A DNA stretch of 19,508 bases from assembly GCA_002366885.1 (NCBI GenBank), contig DFCD01000115.1, positions 3,634-23,141 on the forward strand, read 5' to 3'. Source of the stretch: Verrucomicrobia bacterium UBA3063 (lineage in GTDB: Bacteria > Verrucomicrobiota > Verrucomicrobiia > Methylacidiphilales > Verrucolacustridaceae). Below are positions 7,002 to 18,939 of the stretch, in pieces. Position 1 is the first letter of the stretch. Each line of letters opens with the position of its first letter. The notes under the pieces are model-generated. The model saw nothing but the letters and a program-made list of their open reading frames with translations. It was not told the origin of the DNA and did not search any database. A program made the position numbers and the translations under genes.

Positions 7002-7992
7002 ACTGGCCCGCACCCGCGCCCGGTTGGAGCAGGGTCTCGGGGACAACCTTTGGACCGGCTACTCCCTCGCCGTCCGCAAGGAGAACCGGCTTTTCGGCCT
7101 GGCTGGCGGCGATGTCTCCGACATCAACCTCTCCGTCCCGTGGTTTTCCGCCGGCAAACCGGTCACCGCCGCCGGGGTTCTTCGGGTTCTGGAAAGGCTG
7201 CCCCGGCTTTGGCCGGAGCCCCTTTCGGCCACCTTTCCCGATCTGGCCGGCACCCACGCCGGCACGCTTACCCTGGAAAAAATCCTTACCCATCAAACCG
7301 GCCTGCGGATCCCGGAAAAAAACATCCCGGACGAACCCGCCGCGGCCTGGGAATATTTCCGCCGCATCACCCCGGCGGACGCCGGCCTTTCCCAGGAACA
7401 GGCCGCCTACGACCCCGCCGGAGGCTGGTGGCTACTCGGCCAATGGCTCCAGCGCCATACGGACAGGCCCTGGCAGGAGTTTTTGGAGCAGGACCTGCTG
7501 GCGCCGGCCGGGATCACCGGCTTGAAATTCCGCCCCCCGGCCGTTCCCATCCGAGAACGGCGCGCGGGAAAGTGGCTCGTGGGGGAACCCGGCGTCGGCC
7601 CCGGGGCCGGGCTTTCCGGACCCGCCCCTGATCTCGTGCTTTTTTATGAAAAACTTCTCCAGGAACAGCTTCTCGCGCCCTCCTCCCTTCGGGACATGCG
7701 CCGCGCCTTCAGGACGGGAAAAGCCGACGCCACTTTCGGTCACATGGTGGACTTCGGCCTGGGCGTCATCCTCAACAGCAACCGCTACGGCACCGACACG
7801 GTCCCCTACGGTTTTGGCAGGCAAGCCGGGGCGGGGGCGTTTGGCCATGGCGGCGCCCGCTCCTCCGTCGCCTTTGCCGACCCCGAAGCCGGTTTCACCG
7901 CCGCCGTCTTTCTCAACGGCCGCGTTCCCGAAAGCGAACACCAGCCGCGCATGAGGATCCTGCTCGACCTGCTGCGTTCCGAACTGGCCTAG
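6994..7992 (+). CDS. Beta-lactamase-fold serine hydrolase, function unknown
   Basis: A 332-residue protein of the serine beta-lactamase/penicillin-binding-protein-like family, which includes esterases, peptidases and lactamases. The nucleophile motif S52-A-G-K55 sits in VPWFSAGKPVT. ILTHQTGLR at 97-105 matches the family's LLtHtSGL segment. The second motif, normally YxN, reads Y139-D-P. The third, KTG in lactamases and HGG in esterase-like members, reads GHGGARSS with H285. HGG and the missing Asn argue against a true beta-lactamase and for an esterase or peptidase. No signal peptide is seen, so it is probably cytoplasmic. The start ATG at 6994 overlaps the CDF stop by eight bases; an in-frame ATG at 6949 would overlap far more. 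The substrate cannot be predicted. Confidence 0.85.
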   Translation: MPELARTRARLEQGLGDNLWTGYSLAVRKENRLFGLAGGDVSDINLSVPWFSAGKPVTAAGVLRVLERLPRLWPEPLSATFPDLAGTHAGTLTLEKILTHQTGLRIPEKNIPDEPAAAWEYFRRITPADAGLSQEQAAYDPAGGWWLLGQWLQRHTDRPWQEFLEQDLLAPAGITGLKFRPPAVPIRERRAGKWLVGEPGVGPGAGLSGPAPDLVLFYEKLLQEQLLAPSSLRDMRRAFRTGKADATFGHMVDFGLGVILNSNRYGTDTVPYGFGRQAGAGAFGHGGARSSVAFADPEAGFTAAVFLNGRVPESEHQPRMRILLDLLRSELA

Positions 7993-8018
7993 CACCGGTC
8001 CGGCCCTACGGTGGGACC

Positions 8019-9155
8019 ATGGCCCGCGGACGGATGACATGGCTCGATGTCACCAAGGGCTTGGCCATCCTCTGGGTGGTCTACTTCCACTCCTTCACCT
8101 GTTGGATCAAGCCCCCCTCCCCCATCGAAGCGGGGTTTTTCCGCGAAGTGGGCCGGCCGGAAAACTGGACGGGCCTGGAAACGTTTCTCGGGGGAATGGG
8201 TCGGATCGCCGGAATCGGCCTGTCCCAACTGGGATTTCATGCCGTCGGCCTGTTTCTCGTTGCCAGCGGATTTGTTCTCGCCCAAGCCGCCGTACGCAGC
8301 GCACAGGAAGGCGGGGTGTCTTGGGCAAGCTGGATGGGGAGCCGGCTCTTCCGCCTGTATCCGATGTACTGGTTCGCCCACCTCATCTACCTGCTCAGCC
8401 CTTTCCAGGCGCGCCTCGAGCCGGTCGACTGGCGCTTCGGAGTCAGCCTCAGCGGGCTACGCTTTCTCTGGATTGATTGGAACTTTTTTTATCTCAACGC
8501 GGCCTGGTGGTACTTCTGCCTGATCCTCCAGCTTTTCGCGCTGTTCCCCCCGCTCTTTTTTTTCCTGCGGCGCTGGGGGCCGGTTCGCTTTCTCCTCGCA
8601 GCCGTCATCCTCGGATTCACCGTCCGCTACCTCCTGCTTTATGTCCACCCCGTCAGCGGCCAGTACCTGCTGGGCGGCTGCGGCCTGAGTCGCCTGCCGG
8701 AGTTCGCCTTCGGAATGGTGCTGGGCACCCTCCATGCGGGAAACCGGGAGAAATTCGAGCGATGGCTGCTGGGAGGCCCCGGTTTTCTGGCCGGTCTTTT
8801 GCTCTACCCCCTGGTCTTGGCGGCTTATCGCATCCCCCGCGGCTACATCACCGTGGATCTGCTCGCCGGAATCGCCTGTTTTTTGGTCGTGGCGGGAGCT
8901 TCCGGGTTCTGGATGAGGATCCCCCTGCTGGGGAGTTGGCTGGCCTGGGCGGGGACTTTTTCCTACGGGATTTATTTGGTGCACCAGCCGTACGCCATCC
9001 ACCTCGCCTCCTCCCTGAAGGGCCAGCCGGCCTGGCAAGCGGTGCCCCAGCTCCTGGCGATTGCCGCGCTTCTCGCCCTCTGGGGCGGTCACCTGGAAAA
9101 ATTCCTCGGAGCCTGGCTGGGCGGTCCGGTTGCTCCCCGGCCGCCGCGTCCCTAG
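8019..9155 (+). CDS. Membrane acyltransferase, acyltransferase-3 family
   Basis: A 378-residue multi-pass inner-membrane protein of the acyltransferase-3 family, whose members O-acetylate or succinylate sugars, polysaccharides or antibiotics. The N-terminal motif WLDVTKGLAILWVVYFH gives D10 and the conserved H24. SRLFRLYPMYWFAHL and FSYGIYLVHQPYAIHL are further hallmarks, and about ten hydrophobic helices can be traced. The start is ATG 8019; a second in-frame ATG at 8034 is possible and would keep all motifs. It lies 26 bases after the hydrolase gene and nine before queD, within the same run. No glycosyltransferase or polysaccharide cluster is nearby to reveal the acceptor. Confidence 0.9.
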   Translation: MARGRMTWLDVTKGLAILWVVYFHSFTCWIKPPSPIEAGFFREVGRPENWTGLETFLGGMGRIAGIGLSQLGFHAVGLFLVASGFVLAQAAVRSAQEGGVSWASWMGSRLFRLYPMYWFAHLIYLLSPFQARLEPVDWRFGVSLSGLRFLWIDWNFFYLNAAWWYFCLILQLFALFPPLFFFLRRWGPVRFLLAAVILGFTVRYLLLYVHPVSGQYLLGGCGLSRLPEFAFGMVLGTLHAGNREKFERWLLGGPGFLAGLLLYPLVLAAYRIPRGYITVDLLAGIACFLVVAGASGFWMRIPLLGSWLAWAGTFSYGIYLVHQPYAIHLASSLKGQPAWQAVPQLLAIAALLALWGGHLEKFLGAWLGGPVAPRPPRP

Positions 9156-9164
9156 AACAGGCAC

Positions 9165-9527
9165 ATGCAGATTTCCCTGCGCAGGAAATTCGACTTTGAG
9201 GCGGCCCAGCATCTGCCCTCCTTTCCGGAGGGGCACAAATGCCGCCGAATGCACGGTCATAGCTTCCAGCTGGAGGTGGTGGTAACGGGGACGGTGGATC
9301 CGAAAACGGGGCTGTTTTACGATCACGGCAAGATTGCCGACGTTGTCCGGCCGGTCCTGGAAAAACTCGACCACACCTGCCTGAACGAAACCCCGGGCCT
9401 GGAAAATCCGACGCTGGAGCGGATGGCACAATGGTTCTGGGACCGCCTGGCGCCGGATCTGCCGGGGCTTTCCGAGGTCACCCTGCATGAAACCCCCCGC
9501 GCCTCCTGCACCTACCGGGGAAACTGA
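9165..9527 (+). CDS. queD: 6-carboxytetrahydropterin synthase (QueD-type)
   Basis: Enzyme of 120 residues that turns 7,8-dihydroneopterin triphosphate into 6-carboxy-5,6,7,8-tetrahydropterin, the second step to queuosine and other deazapurines. Zinc ligands are H16 (AAQHLPSF) and H30 and H32 in the HGH motif. The catalytic cysteine is C26 in KCRRMHGHSF, and the CxxxHGH spacing is the QueD signature. LDHTCLNE supplies D69 and H70, and E109 lies near the C-terminus. The usual DFG-like segment after residue 50 reads YDHGKI, a small departure. The length is normal. No other queuosine genes (queC, queE, queF, tgt) are in the window. It lies three bases before purU, and both handle pterin-type molecules. 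Confidence 0.9.
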   Translation: MQISLRRKFDFEAAQHLPSFPEGHKCRRMHGHSFQLEVVVTGTVDPKTGLFYDHGKIADVVRPVLEKLDHTCLNETPGLENPTLERMAQWFWDRLAPDLPGLSEVTLHETPRASCTYRGN

Positions 9528-9530
9528 TCC

Positions 9531-10385
9531 GTGAACACCCGCTCCTATTTGACCATCGGCTTGGTCGGTCCCGACCGCACCGGAGCGATCGCGGCGGTGA
9601 CCCAGCATCTTTTCCGGATCGGCGCCAACATCGAGTCGCTGGAGGAGCAGGTGGCCCGGGGAAAATTCCGCATGACCCTGCTCGCCTCCTGGCCTTCGCA
9701 AAATCTCCACGAGCCGGCCATTCGCCGCGGCCTCGAACAGGTCGCCCGCAACCTGCGCATGCGCCTGACCCTGCGCATCGCCGAGGGCGGTCGGGCCCGC
9801 CGCAAGCTGGCCCTGCTCGTTTCCCGGGAAACCCACGTGCTCGATGCCATCCTGCGGGAGTGGAAGCGCGGAGGGCTGCGCGCCGATCCCGTGCTGGTGG
9901 CCGGCAACCATCCGCAGCTAGGCGGGATCGCCCGGCGGTACGGACTTCCCTTCCGGGCCATCAATTACCGGGACCGCGTCCGGGCCGAATCTGCGTTGCA
10001 GGAACACCTGGAAAAATCCGGAGCGGAGCTGATCGTTTTGGCCCGCTTCATGAAAATCCTTTCGCCGGACTTCGTGTGGCACTGGAAAAACAGGATCCTG
10101 AACATCCACCCCTCCCTGCTGCCGGCTTTCCCGGGAGCCTCGGCCTACCGTCAGGCCTACGACAAGGGCGTAAAAATCGTGGGGGTCACCGCCCACTTCG
10201 TGACACCGGACCTGGATCAGGGACCGATCCTCTGCCAGGACGCCCTCCGGCTGCGCGCCGACGAGCCCCTGGACAGCATCATTGCCCGAGGACAAAAGCT
10301 CGAATCCGCCTGCCTTCTGCGCGCACTCAAACTTTGTCTGAGCCGGCAGCTCGATATTCACTGGGGGCGAGTGCACGGCGTATAA
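9531..10385 (+). CDS. purU: Formyltetrahydrofolate deformylase PurU
   Basis: Hydrolyses 10-formyl-tetrahydrofolate to formate and tetrahydrofolate, balancing one-carbon pools and giving formate for purine synthesis in relatives. The 284 residues carry an N-terminal ACT regulatory domain at about 5-80 (LTIGLVGPDRTGAIAAVTQ) and a formyltransferase-fold domain from about 90. Catalytic residues seen: N191 and H193 in ILNIHPSLLPAFPG, and D229 in PDLDQGPIL. LALLVSRETHVLDAIL at 93-108 is a family signature. The start is GTG 9531 with a GGGG tract about ten bases upstream. The gene ends the plus-strand run; hairpins and an intergenic region follow. Confidence 0.93.
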   Translation: MNTRSYLTIGLVGPDRTGAIAAVTQHLFRIGANIESLEEQVARGKFRMTLLASWPSQNLHEPAIRRGLEQVARNLRMRLTLRIAEGGRARRKLALLVSRETHVLDAILREWKRGGLRADPVLVAGNHPQLGGIARRYGLPFRAINYRDRVRAESALQEHLEKSGAELIVLARFMKILSPDFVWHWKNRILNIHPSLLPAFPGASAYRQAYDKGVKIVGVTAHFVTPDLDQGPILCQDALRLRADEPLDSIIARGQKLESACLLRALKLCLSRQLDIHWGRVHGV

Positions 10386-10639
10386 CAGGCGGCTGGAAAG
10401 CTGTCCTTCCCAGCCCTTGGTAGCCCCGGAACGAAGGGCGAAGGAGGGCGGGTCCATGGCAACTGAACCCACGCTGCCCACCCCTTCGAGTGGGCCCCAC
10501 CCCTTGGAGCCGGCTTAAGGCACAGTGTTTCTTCCCCCAGAGCCCCGGAAAGGACCTGCTCAGGCCTTCCGCCAAACCGCCTTTTTTACAAAAACCCCGC
10601 ACCTTTTTCCCGAATCCGTGGTTATATTCCCTTGTGGCC
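10386..10639. other. Intergenic region between purU and the DUF1800 gene
   Basis: About 250 bases with no convincing gene. It contains the hairpin after purU, a second hairpin with GCCCAC at 10476-10481 and GTGGGC at 10490-10495, and a ten-base direct repeat CCCACCCCTT at 10477-10486 and 10496-10505. A more AT-rich stretch near 10582-10628 includes TATATT at 10623-10628, a possible -10 element with no good -35 at the right distance. If used, transcription would start very close to the DUF1800 start codon. Open frames crossing this region on either strand look like chance. Confidence 0.5.
10391..10415 (+). terminator. Hairpin just after purU, possible terminator
   Basis: GGCTGG at 10391-10396 pairs with CCAGCC at 10410-10415, and A-T pairs can extend it with a bulge. 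It begins five bases after the purU stop. No T tract follows, so it may be a weak or Rho-assisted stop, or an RNA-stabilising 3' hairpin. Confidence 0.3.
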
Positions 10640-12262
10640 ATGGCTTCCCTTCCATCCTCAGCTTGGGACAAGGAAAAGGCGGCGGTTTTGTTGCAAAGGG
10701 CCGGTTTCGGCGGCACCCCCGCTGAGGCCGAAACCCTTTCCCGGATGTCCCCCCGGCAGGCAGCCGATTCCCTTCTGGGCCCGGCGGAGGCGCCCAAGGC
10801 CGATCCCCCGGAATCCATCCTCAAACCCAGCCTCAATGACAAGCTCAGGACCCTGCGGAACCGCTTGAACCTCCTCGATCCCAAGACCCAGGAGAAAAAG
10901 CGCCAGGAAATCCAACGGGTGCTCAAGGCCGAACAGGAAAAAAGGCTCACCGATTTGCGGGGGTGGTGGCTGAGCCGGATGGCGGATCCGGGCACGGCCG
11001 CACGCGAAAAAATGGTTTTGTTCCTCCACGGCCATTTTGCCACGAGCGAGGAAAAAGTGCGGAATCCCCGTCTGCTCTGGCTGCAGAACCGCCTTTTCCG
11101 TGAGGGGGCACTGGGGGCCTGGTCGGATCTTGTTCTCGGGGTGGCGCGTGACCCCGCGATGCTCATTTATCTGGATGGCGCAAAGAGCCGGCCCGAACAG
11201 CCCAACGAAAACTTTGCCCGGGAGCTTTTCGAGCTCTTCACCCTGGGCGAGGGCAACTACACCGAGAAGGACATCCAGGAAGCCGCCCGCGCCTTCACCG
11301 GCTGGTCGATCCGCCTGCGCCCCAAGCCCGGGGAAGCGATGGACGAGGAGACCCACCTACCCACCTTTGTGAACCAGCCAAAATGGCATGATGCCAAGTC
11401 CAAGAAGATCTTCGGAAAAATCGGCAACTTTGACGGCACCGATGTTGTCCGCCTGACCCTCGAACAGCCGGCCGCACCGCGCTGGGTCACCGGAAAGCTC
11501 TGGCGTTTCTACGCGGGTGCCGTGCCGGACGCGGGCCTGCATGCGGAACTTGTCTCCGCATGGCAGGAGAACAAGGGGGAAATCCGTCCTTTTCTACTGG
11601 CGATGTGGACCCATCCCGCCTTCTACGCCCCCGAACTGGCCCGGCAGCGGGTGAAATCCCCCGTGGAATGGCTGATCGGCCTTTGCCGGCAGCTGGAGCG
11701 TCCTCTGCCCGCCCCCGCCCTCTCCTCCGAGATTCTCGCCCAGCTGGGGCAGAAACTTTTCGCCCCCCCGAACGTGAAGGGGTGGGACGGAGGAATCACC
11801 TGGATCAACACCGCAAGCCTGCAGCGGCGCTATGACTACGCCGGCTGGCTCGTCAACGGAACCCGCGGCATGCAGGCCCTTGCCGGACTCGATCTGGGAC
11901 GCATGGCCGTGCAAAGCGGCCTGGTGGACCTGACGATACCGGATGTGGAAAGCACCGAGCCCGACGCGTCCGCATCGAAAAAGGCTTTCGCCAAAAACCG
12001 CCGTGCCGCCGCCCTCCAGGCACGGGAGTTGTTTGCCCTGCCCCCCGTACCCTTGGAGAAGATGGTGTCCGCGGAGGATCGGAAAGATGCCGCCCACCTC
12101 GTCTCGGTTCTGGCCGGGCGCCTTCTTCCGGGAGAAGCGGTCCCGGACGAGCTGCTGGGCCGCTTCCGCAAGGCCGCCTCCGGCCAACCCCCCCTCACCG
12201 ATGCCGCCATCCGGCAGACCCTCCTCGCGATGGTCCAGAGCCCCGTCTATCAGCTCGGATGA
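10640..12262 (+). CDS. DUF1800 family protein
   Basis: A 540-residue member of the DUF1800 family (COG5267), function unknown. Conserved segments in order: KAAVLLQRAGFGGTPAE near the N-terminus, REKMVLFLHGHFATS, MLIYLDGAKS, NENFARELFELFTLGEG, EAARAFTGW, a KWHDAKSKKIFG segment, KSPVEWLIGL and QKLFAPPNVKGWDGG. These show a full-length member. No signal peptide or membrane helix is seen at the chosen start. Start: ATG 10640 places the conserved AGFGGT motif where family members usually have it. An in-frame start at 10490 would add 50 residues of unlikely composition, and GTG 10634 is also possible. No good ribosome site is visible. The DUF1501 gene follows 12 bases after the stop, an arrangement common to this pair. 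Confidence 0.88.
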   Translation: MASLPSSAWDKEKAAVLLQRAGFGGTPAEAETLSRMSPRQAADSLLGPAEAPKADPPESILKPSLNDKLRTLRNRLNLLDPKTQEKKRQEIQRVLKAEQEKRLTDLRGWWLSRMADPGTAAREKMVLFLHGHFATSEEKVRNPRLLWLQNRLFREGALGAWSDLVLGVARDPAMLIYLDGAKSRPEQPNENFARELFELFTLGEGNYTEKDIQEAARAFTGWSIRLRPKPGEAMDEETHLPTFVNQPKWHDAKSKKIFGKIGNFDGTDVVRLTLEQPAAPRWVTGKLWRFYAGAVPDAGLHAELVSAWQENKGEIRPFLLAMWTHPAFYAPELARQRVKSPVEWLIGLCRQLERPLPAPALSSEILAQLGQKLFAPPNVKGWDGGITWINTASLQRRYDYAGWLVNGTRGMQALAGLDLGRMAVQSGLVDLTIPDVESTEPDASASKKAFAKNRRAAALQARELFALPPVPLEKMVSAEDRKDAAHLVSVLAGRLLPGEAVPDELLGRFRKAASGQPPLTDAAIRQTLLAMVQSPVYQLG

Positions 12263-12267
12263 AAGGA
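12263..12267 (+). promoter_or_regulatory. Ribosome binding site of the DUF1501 gene
   Basis: AAGGA lies seven bases before ATG 12275, one of the clearest Shine-Dalgarno sites in the window. It decides for that ATG over the in-frame ATG at 12290, and it begins right at the DUF1800 stop codon. Confidence 0.6.
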
Positions 12268-12274
12268 CAACCCC

Positions 12275-13606
12275 ATGATTGAAACCCCCATGAAAACCCG
12301 CCGCGAATTTCTCCGGACAGGAATGCTCGGAGGATCCCTCTGCTGGACCCTCCCCGCGTTCCTGCAGAACACCATGTTCTCGCTGCATGCCGCCGCCGAC
12401 GGACAAAACATCCAGGGCGTCACTGGCCGGGACGGCAAGATTCTTGTGGTGCTCCAGTTGGCCGGAGGCAACGACGGCCTCAACACCGTTGTTCCCTTCG
12501 GAAACGACGATTACCGCCGCGCCCGCCCGACCCTCAGCCTCGGGGAAAAACAGGTCCTCAGGCTTGGCGAAAAGGCCAAGGTTGGCCTGCATCCGGCTTT
12601 GACGGGCCTCCTCAAATCCTACGAGGACGGCGATCTGGCCGTGATCCAGGGCGTGGGATATCCCAATCCCAACCGTTCCCATTTCCGGTCCACGGAAATT
12701 TGGGCAACCGCCACCGACGCGGAAAAATCCTCCTCCACCGGATGGATCGGCCGCTACTTCGACAATGCCTGCTCCGGCTGCGATGCCGCCGTCGGCATCA
12801 CCATCGGGTCCCAGAATCCCCAGGCCTTTGCCGCAAAAACCCCCAAGGGAATCCTTTACGAGGCAGCGGGAGGGGCAAAACGGGGAAACCGACAGGATCC
12901 GTCCGCGGACACCGCGGAGGATTCGGCCATGTCCATGTCGGCCGCCGATCATGAGGAAGAAGGTCCTGCAGGCGGATCCATCGGGGAAAACTCCGGTCCC
13001 GCCAGCCTCAGCAACATGACCGCCCTGGATTTTCTCGAACGCACGGAGATGGACGCCCAGGTGACCCAAAAGGAGATCCGCGCCGCCTCCGGACGGGCCC
13101 AGAATTCCGTCCGCTATCCCGGCTCAAGGCTGGGCCAACAATTTTCCCTGATCGCCCGCCTGATCGGCGGGGGTTTACCCACGCGAATCTACTACCTCTC
13201 GCAGGGCGGCTATGACACCCACACCCAACAGGCCAACGCCCATCCCAGACTCCTCCAGGAAATGGGCGACGCGGTCGCCGCCTTTTTGGCGGACCTCAAA
13301 GCCCAGGGAAATCTTGGCCGCGTTACCCTGATGACCTTCAGTGAATTCGGCCGTCGTCTGAGGGAAAACGCCAGCGGAGGCACGGATCACGGCGCCGCCG
13401 CCCCGCTTTTCCTGGCCGGTGGCGGAGTCCGGGCCGGGCTCCTCGGATCCACGCCGTCCCTTGCCGCCAAGGACCTCGATGACGGCGACGTCAAATTCAA
13501 CGTCGATTTCCGCTCGGTCTACGCCACCGTCCTCGAAAAACATCTCGGCGTGAAATCCGAGCCCATTCTCGGCCGCACCTTCCCCCTTCTCCCAACATAC
13601 GGCTGA
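12275..13606 (+). CDS. DUF1501 family protein with twin-arginine signal
   Basis: A 443-residue member of the DUF1501 family, related to alkaline-phosphatase/sulfatase-fold proteins by similarity claims; function not established. The N-terminus KTRREFLRTGMLGG is a twin-arginine (Tat) export signal, so the protein should be folded inside and exported to the periplasm. Family motifs: VVLQLAGGNDGLNTVVPF at about 58-75, HPALTGLLKSY, GYPNPNRSHF, LSQGGYDTHTQQ, TFSEFGRR and GGTDHGAAAPLFL. An acidic, low-complexity insert lies around 205-250 (rich in Asp, Glu, Ser, Gly), between conserved blocks. The DUF1800 gene is directly upstream, and the two are expected on one transcript. Metal-dependent hydrolase activity is possible but not shown. 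Confidence 0.9.
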   Translation: MIETPMKTRREFLRTGMLGGSLCWTLPAFLQNTMFSLHAAADGQNIQGVTGRDGKILVVLQLAGGNDGLNTVVPFGNDDYRRARPTLSLGEKQVLRLGEKAKVGLHPALTGLLKSYEDGDLAVIQGVGYPNPNRSHFRSTEIWATATDAEKSSSTGWIGRYFDNACSGCDAAVGITIGSQNPQAFAAKTPKGILYEAAGGAKRGNRQDPSADTAEDSAMSMSAADHEEEGPAGGSIGENSGPASLSNMTALDFLERTEMDAQVTQKEIRAASGRAQNSVRYPGSRLGQQFSLIARLIGGGLPTRIYYLSQGGYDTHTQQANAHPRLLQEMGDAVAAFLADLKAQGNLGRVTLMTFSEFGRRLRENASGGTDHGAAAPLFLAGGGVRAGLLGSTPSLAAKDLDDGDVKFNVDFRSVYATVLEKHLGVKSEPILGRTFPLLPTYG

Positions 13607-13643
13607 GAAATAGCGGCGCCCGGACAGGAAAAGCGGGCCGCAA

Positions 13644-13658
13644 CGGAATGCGGTTCCG
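13644..13658. terminator. Hairpin between convergent genes, possible two-way terminator
   Basis: CGGAA and TTCCG form a perfect 5-bp stem around TGCGG. An alternative pairing joins AGCGG at 13632-13636 with CCGCT at 13656-13660. It sits between the DUF1501 stop and the stop of the minus-strand gene. There is no T tract. Confidence 0.3.
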
Positions 13659-14120
13659 CTAGGGCTTGGGTTCCGGCTCCGCCGCCGGACCCTCCGCGGC
13701 CGGAGCCTGCTCCGCCGGCGTTTTTGGCGCAGCCTCGGCCTGGACCCTCACAAACTTCACGGGCCCTTTCCGCCCCAAGCTGTTTTTCCAGGTTCCCTCC
13801 AGGGTTTTGGAGTCGGCGGAAATCCCGAGATCCAGTTCCACCTGCGGATCAAACCCCGGCTTCGGCAGCGTCGTGTAGGTGATGGGAATTTTCACCCGCG
13901 CCCCCTCGATCCTCGCTCCCTTGCTGTGCCAAACCCCTGCGCCGCCGCCTGCCCACACCCCGTAACCCGCCACGTGAATCGTCGCCCCATCCTGGGAAAT
14001 AATCACGGCCGACTGCCCGATCCCCACGGCCGTGTTTTTCCACAGGCCGGCCAGTTGAGCCTGCTCCGCCCAGCCAAGGCCGCTGGCCAACATCCAGAAC
14101 AGAAGAAGACGGGGTTTCAT
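13659..14120 (-). CDS. Small exported protein, function unknown
   Basis: A 153-residue protein with a clear signal peptide (MKPRLLLFWMLASGLGWA, cleavage after residue 18). The mature part begins LAGLWKNTAVGIGQSAVIISQ and ends with LEGTWKNSLGRKGPVKFV, a repeated W-K-N pattern with alternating hydrophobic residues. This suggests a small beta-rich, lipocalin-like domain. From about 128 a Pro/Ala/Glu tail follows, probably disordered. I do not recognise a named family. The start is ATG 14120, which places the signal peptide at the end; no strong ribosome site precedes it. It is downstream of the kinase-MurQ gene on the same strand, separated by 129 bases with only weak structure, so co-transcription is possible. 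Confidence 0.7.
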   Translation of the reverse strand: MKPRLLLFWMLASGLGWAEQAQLAGLWKNTAVGIGQSAVIISQDGATIHVAGYGVWAGGGAGVWHSKGARIEGARVKIPITYTTLPKPGFDPQVELDLGISADSKTLEGTWKNSLGRKGPVKFVRVQAEAAPKTPAEQAPAAEGPAAEPEPKP

Positions 14121-14249
14121 GCGCGCGATCGTGGCAAGGGATGGGATGACGACAAGCGGGAATTACCGCGGCCTTTTTTCGTGTTTGGCGCTTCCTTCTT
14201 CGGAGACGGGGAAAGCCCGCTGATTTCCTCCGCAAGCTGCGCGCAAAGG

Positions 14250-18381
<4,132 letters not shown>

Positions 18382-18389
18382 TAAGATCC

Positions 18390-18935
18390 ATGGTCCTTCC
18401 ACGCATCCGCACAGCCGGCTGGTTGCTCGCTCTGGGAGCGCTCGGGGCCTGCACCTTGGCCGCTCAGCCGGGCCCAGGGGCCGCCGAGGATGCGGAAGCC
18501 GAGCGCAGAAAAATCCTCAAGGCCGCCGACCAGATCGACCGCATGGACGCCGCGGTGGAGGAGATGAAAACCAAGATCACCTCGCTGGAAAAATTTCTCG
18601 AGGAGCTTCGCCAACAGTCCACCTCCCTCAGGGAAAGCATGGCCGGCGCCGCCGCTCAGGCCAAAAAGGACAAGGAGGCCATGCTCAGCGAGGTGGCCAA
18701 GCTCCTTGCGGAAAACAAGCCGGCGGAAAAGACCCCGCCCCCGGCGGCCAAACCGGAAACTCGGGACGGTTACGAGCACACCGTGGCCAAAGGGGACACG
18801 CTCAGCTCCATCGTCCAGGCCTACAACCGCGAGCACGGTTTGAAGCTCAGCGTGGAGGACCTTCGCAGGGCCAATCAACTGCCCAAGGATGCCCCGCTGA
18901 AGGTCGGCCAAAAGCTTTTCATCCCCTCGAGCTGA
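18390..18935 (+). CDS. Exported coiled-coil protein with C-terminal LysM domain
   Basis: A 181-residue envelope protein. A signal sequence (1-25) contains LGAC with C21, a plausible though imperfect lipobox, so it may be a lipoprotein; otherwise cleavage after CTLAA is possible. Residues 32-110 are rich in Glu, Lys, Ala and Leu with heptad-like spacing, predicting a coiled coil. A Pro/Lys linker (112-125) leads to a LysM domain at about 128-178 (YEHTVAKGDTLSSIVQAYN to KVGQKLFIPS), which would bind peptidoglycan. There is no catalytic domain. The start ATG 18390 lies just after the tandem ligA stops, with no strong ribosome site. The layout suggests a structural or tethering role. No named family recognised. 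Confidence 0.82.
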   Translation: MVLPRIRTAGWLLALGALGACTLAAQPGPGAAEDAEAERRKILKAADQIDRMDAAVEEMKTKITSLEKFLEELRQQSTSLRESMAGAAAQAKKDKEAMLSEVAKLLAENKPAEKTPPPAAKPETRDGYEHTVAKGDTLSSIVQAYNREHGLKLSVEDLRRANQLPKDAPLKVGQKLFIPSS

Positions 18936-18939
18936 TCCC

